From Apophysomyces variabilis (taxonomy: Eukaryota; Mucoromycota; Mucoromycetes; Mucorales; Mucoraceae), in assembly GCA_002749535.1 (NCBI GenBank), contig MZZL01000059.1:17347-81346 (forward strand): 64,000 nucleotides of DNA, written 5' to 3'. The position numbers were made by a program, and so were the translations under genes. The notes under the pieces are model-generated. The model had not been told where the DNA came from, made no database searches, and saw only the letters and a program-made list of their open reading frames with translations. Each line of letters begins with the position of its first letter. Positions within the stretch are counted from its first letter, which is position 1. Positions 62,274-64,000 of the stretch are shown here, in pieces.

Positions 62274-63054
62274 CGGATATATGTATATGCAATAGACTCA
62301 TTTAAACAATACTTGGTGAAAGATCAAGTACTGTTTGTGTAACCGGATCCAAACTTCTATCGCATGGTTATGCAGAATCCATTTATTGTGTCACAAAGTA
62401 TAGCCTAAATGCCCCACTTGACAGCCAGCTCTTTTTGGCCGTCGTCCGTAAATAGCTTCTTTGCAGCAGGGATACCAGCGAGGAAAATGAAAGGATATCG
62501 AATGTGGAACCACCAAGGATGGGTGACTGAGCCAAAGTATTGGTAATGGTGATCCAAATTGAAGCAAAGGAAATTGCATGCTCCCATCACCAAGAAATGG
62601 AGAATCGTGGAAAATATGATTGCTTCGCGCCCATAATATTTATCGGTAAGGAAGAAGACGGTAAGGCCACCCATGGCACCACCCATGCCAATGGGGCAGA
62701 GAATCATCGTCCAGATAAGCCTGGTAAATATGTCCCGCCATCCAGAATAGAAAATGATGCTGACAACGAGGAAGAGTGATTCGGCCAGATACGAATTGAT
62801 TGTATAGAGAATAAAAGGCCGTAGATAGATCTGACGTCTCTTGACTGCTTCTTCCTTGGATACCTCAGCAGGAACGATGATGGTGTAATCGGTATTGATG
62901 TTATCACCAGTGGAGGCCATAGTATGAATAAACTTATCTTTTTTAACAAGGGTGAATGTGATGCTCTTTGACTCTCAGTCAATGCTTGTTGATATTTATT
63001 CGGCAGGAGTCATGCATGGAACAATATGAATTGCCCGGTAAAATTCGAATACCG
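62274..63054. repeat. Inverted duplication, arm B
   Basis: The reverse complement of 40431-41213, near-identical over the gene and about 130-140 bp of flank on each side. Small indels exist near 62378 and 62333. The boundary at 63054 is about 70 bp from the 3' end of the Fanzor-like gene. Confidence 0.9.
62405..62920 (-). CDS. Four-helix membrane protein of unknown function, copy B
   Basis: A 171-residue frame nearly identical to the protein at 40565-41080. It differs at three residues: Ile for Val (INSYLAES), Tyr for Phe (IIFYSGW) and Ala for Thr (MGACNF). Helix layout and charged C-terminus are the same. The promoter copy is also retained, so both genes should be expressed alike unless silenced. 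Confidence 0.75.
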   Translation of the reverse strand: MASTGDNINTDYTIIVPAEVSKEEAVKRRQIYLRPFILYTINSYLAESLFLVVSIIFYSGWRDIFTRLIWTMILCPIGMGGAMGGLTVFFLTDKYYGREAIIFSTILHFLVMGACNFLCFNLDHHYQYFGSVTHPWWFHIRYPFIFLAGIPAAKKLFTDDGQKELAVKWGI

Positions 63055-63121
63055 ACGGAGTATCTGCAAAAAATCAGTCACCGATATAGAGCAGTGCTTG
63101 TACTTACTAGGTAATTGCCTT

Positions 63122-63961
63122 TCACGGGCCATGCAGAAGTCGAACCGGGGTTGGTTGACTAGCAAATTGTTGTGCAAGCTTGTAATTGCTTGAGTATTGA
63201 GAGTTGAACACCGGGATTGGACTTCCATCACTTGAGACAATCATGGATACGCCTTTGAGTGCAATGTTCTTCGACGCATTGCCATCCCGGTTCATCGTGC
63301 TACAGCCGTTGACGACGGTAACACAGTTGGGGTTGACGCAGCAGACAGCTCCATTACACTTCCTGACCTTGCCGTCCTTCCCTCGGTATTTCTGTAACTG
63401 TAGAGGCTTGAGACACCAGTGGCATGTCTTACTAGTGTTGTACTCGTTCACAATAACTACCAAGCCTTTTCGTCGTTGTACTCCACGTAACCGTTTGAGT
63501 CCCCTGCGAGCATGTCCTCGAATGCGAGAATTGGTGGGCTGCCAATGGCCGTAAAAATGAACAGCTTTTTGAAAAATCATGTCTGGGGGGAAGTGCATAC
63601 GTTCGATGTCAGCATACTTGTGGTATGCTTTCTGGGTAAACACCTCTCTAGTACGCTTTTCACGTTCAATTCTCCTGTTCTCAGCTTCGGTTCCCTCTTT
63701 CTCAGCATTCTTGGCTCGTTCTCTGCGCAAACGATGTCTGCTCGAGCGCGAGTGATGGTTGACAGCTGATGCTCGGAGACTCCAGGTATTATAAATATCG
63801 TGCCGTAGCTCTGTCGTTGTGTTACTGGTAAAGTCCCGTATCCGTTGTATCATCCATGCAGATGTCGTACTTGTTGACACACCGGTGGTCCGAATACCGG
63901 GATCAACGCCGCAAACAGGGATCGAATTCTTCTCAAAAAGTGGCTTCAGGAGAGACAGCAT
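63122..63961 (-). CDS. Fanzor/TnpB-like RNA-guided endonuclease, C-terminal part
   Basis: A 279-codon open frame. VCGVDPGIRTTGVST (Asp20) is the RuvC-I motif. IVNEYNTSKTC carries Glu173 just before a zinc finger formed by Cys180/183 (CHWC) and Cys208/213 (CVNPNC). STMNRDGNASKNI (Asp226) is RuvC-III. A long basic region (residues about 65-115) is a likely bridge or RNA-binding part. No Glu is seen at the usual TnpB RuvC-II position upstream, and the NEY Glu fits the shifted Glu reported for eukaryotic Fanzors. The 5' ATG at 63961 is preceded by GATTTTAG, an acceptor-like sequence, so N-terminal exons probably lie beyond the window; usual length is 400 residues or more. The catalytic residues are all present. 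Confidence 0.82.
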   Translation of the reverse strand: MLSLLKPLFEKNSIPVCGVDPGIRTTGVSTSTTSAWMIQRIRDFTSNTTTELRHDIYNTWSLRASAVNHHSRSSRHRLRRERAKNAEKEGTEAENRRIEREKRTREVFTQKAYHKYADIERMHFPPDMIFQKAVHFYGHWQPTNSRIRGHARRGLKRLRGVQRRKGLVVIVNEYNTSKTCHWCLKPLQLQKYRGKDGKVRKCNGAVCCVNPNCVTVVNGCSTMNRDGNASKNIALKGVSMIVSSDGSPIPVFNSQYSSNYKLAQQFASQPTPVRLLHGP

Positions 63962-64000
63962 CTAAAATCGTTATCAATCTTTCATGATCTCTTCAGATTA

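Overview
This window looks like nuclear DNA of an early-diverging filamentous fungus, most likely Mucoromycota (Mucorales-like). The reasons are many short (about 45-80 nt) introns, compact genes on both strands, a mitochondrial propionyl-CoA carboxylase alpha gene, a fungal Dsc3 subunit, WASP, Doa1/Ufd3 and GAA1 genes, and relics of Fanzor/TnpB-like genes and a Ty3/gypsy element. Gene models below were spliced by eye from reading frame, splice signals and remembered family motifs. No search was run.

Layout. 1-0.72 kb: 5' part of PCCA (minus). 0.72-6.4 kb: transposon-rich, with a decayed Fanzor/TnpB-like gene (about 1.15-2.88 kb), an intact DSC3 gene (3.27-4.25 kb) and the 3' end of a Ty3/gypsy element with chromodomain and LTR (5.1-5.9 kb). 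6.4-21.8 kb is housekeeping: F-box/LRR protein, SOD1 copper chaperone, EI24-like ER protein, synaptojanin-type phosphoinositide phosphatase, GAA1, a Tim17/TIMMDC1-like protein and a BRD8-like bromodomain protein. 23.6-26.0 kb: SulP sulfate permease with a cluster of CYS3-like sites in its promoter. 27.3-28.3 kb: unidentified ORFs and a GGCACTC repeat tract. 29.1-36.6 kb: bZIP factor, WASP and Doa1/PLAA. 37.0-51.7 kb is metabolic and more variable: an unknown gene with an in-frame stop, a cyclase-family hydrolase, a four-helix membrane protein, a frameshifted metallo-beta-lactamase-fold gene, an alpha/beta hydrolase, a GH31 glycosidase, RIB3 and a cytochrome P450. 52.8-59.3 kb: small membrane protein, PPIL4-like cyclophilin, TIP41, ATE1 and a small secreted protein. 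59.3-62.3 kb holds no supportable gene. 62.3-63.05 kb is an inverted near-identical copy of the 40.4-41.2 kb membrane-protein locus. 63.1-64 kb: C-terminal part of a Fanzor/TnpB-like RNA-guided nuclease with intact catalytic motifs, running off the window.

Main points for a second look: the apparently intact Fanzor next to one arm of a recent 0.78-kb inverted duplication about 21 kb apart; at least nine GC-AG introns, far more than normal; five ATTGCGCCAT-type sites upstream of the sulfate permease; a copper chaperone whose MxCxxC motif has lost its first cysteine; and a first exon that consists only of ATG.
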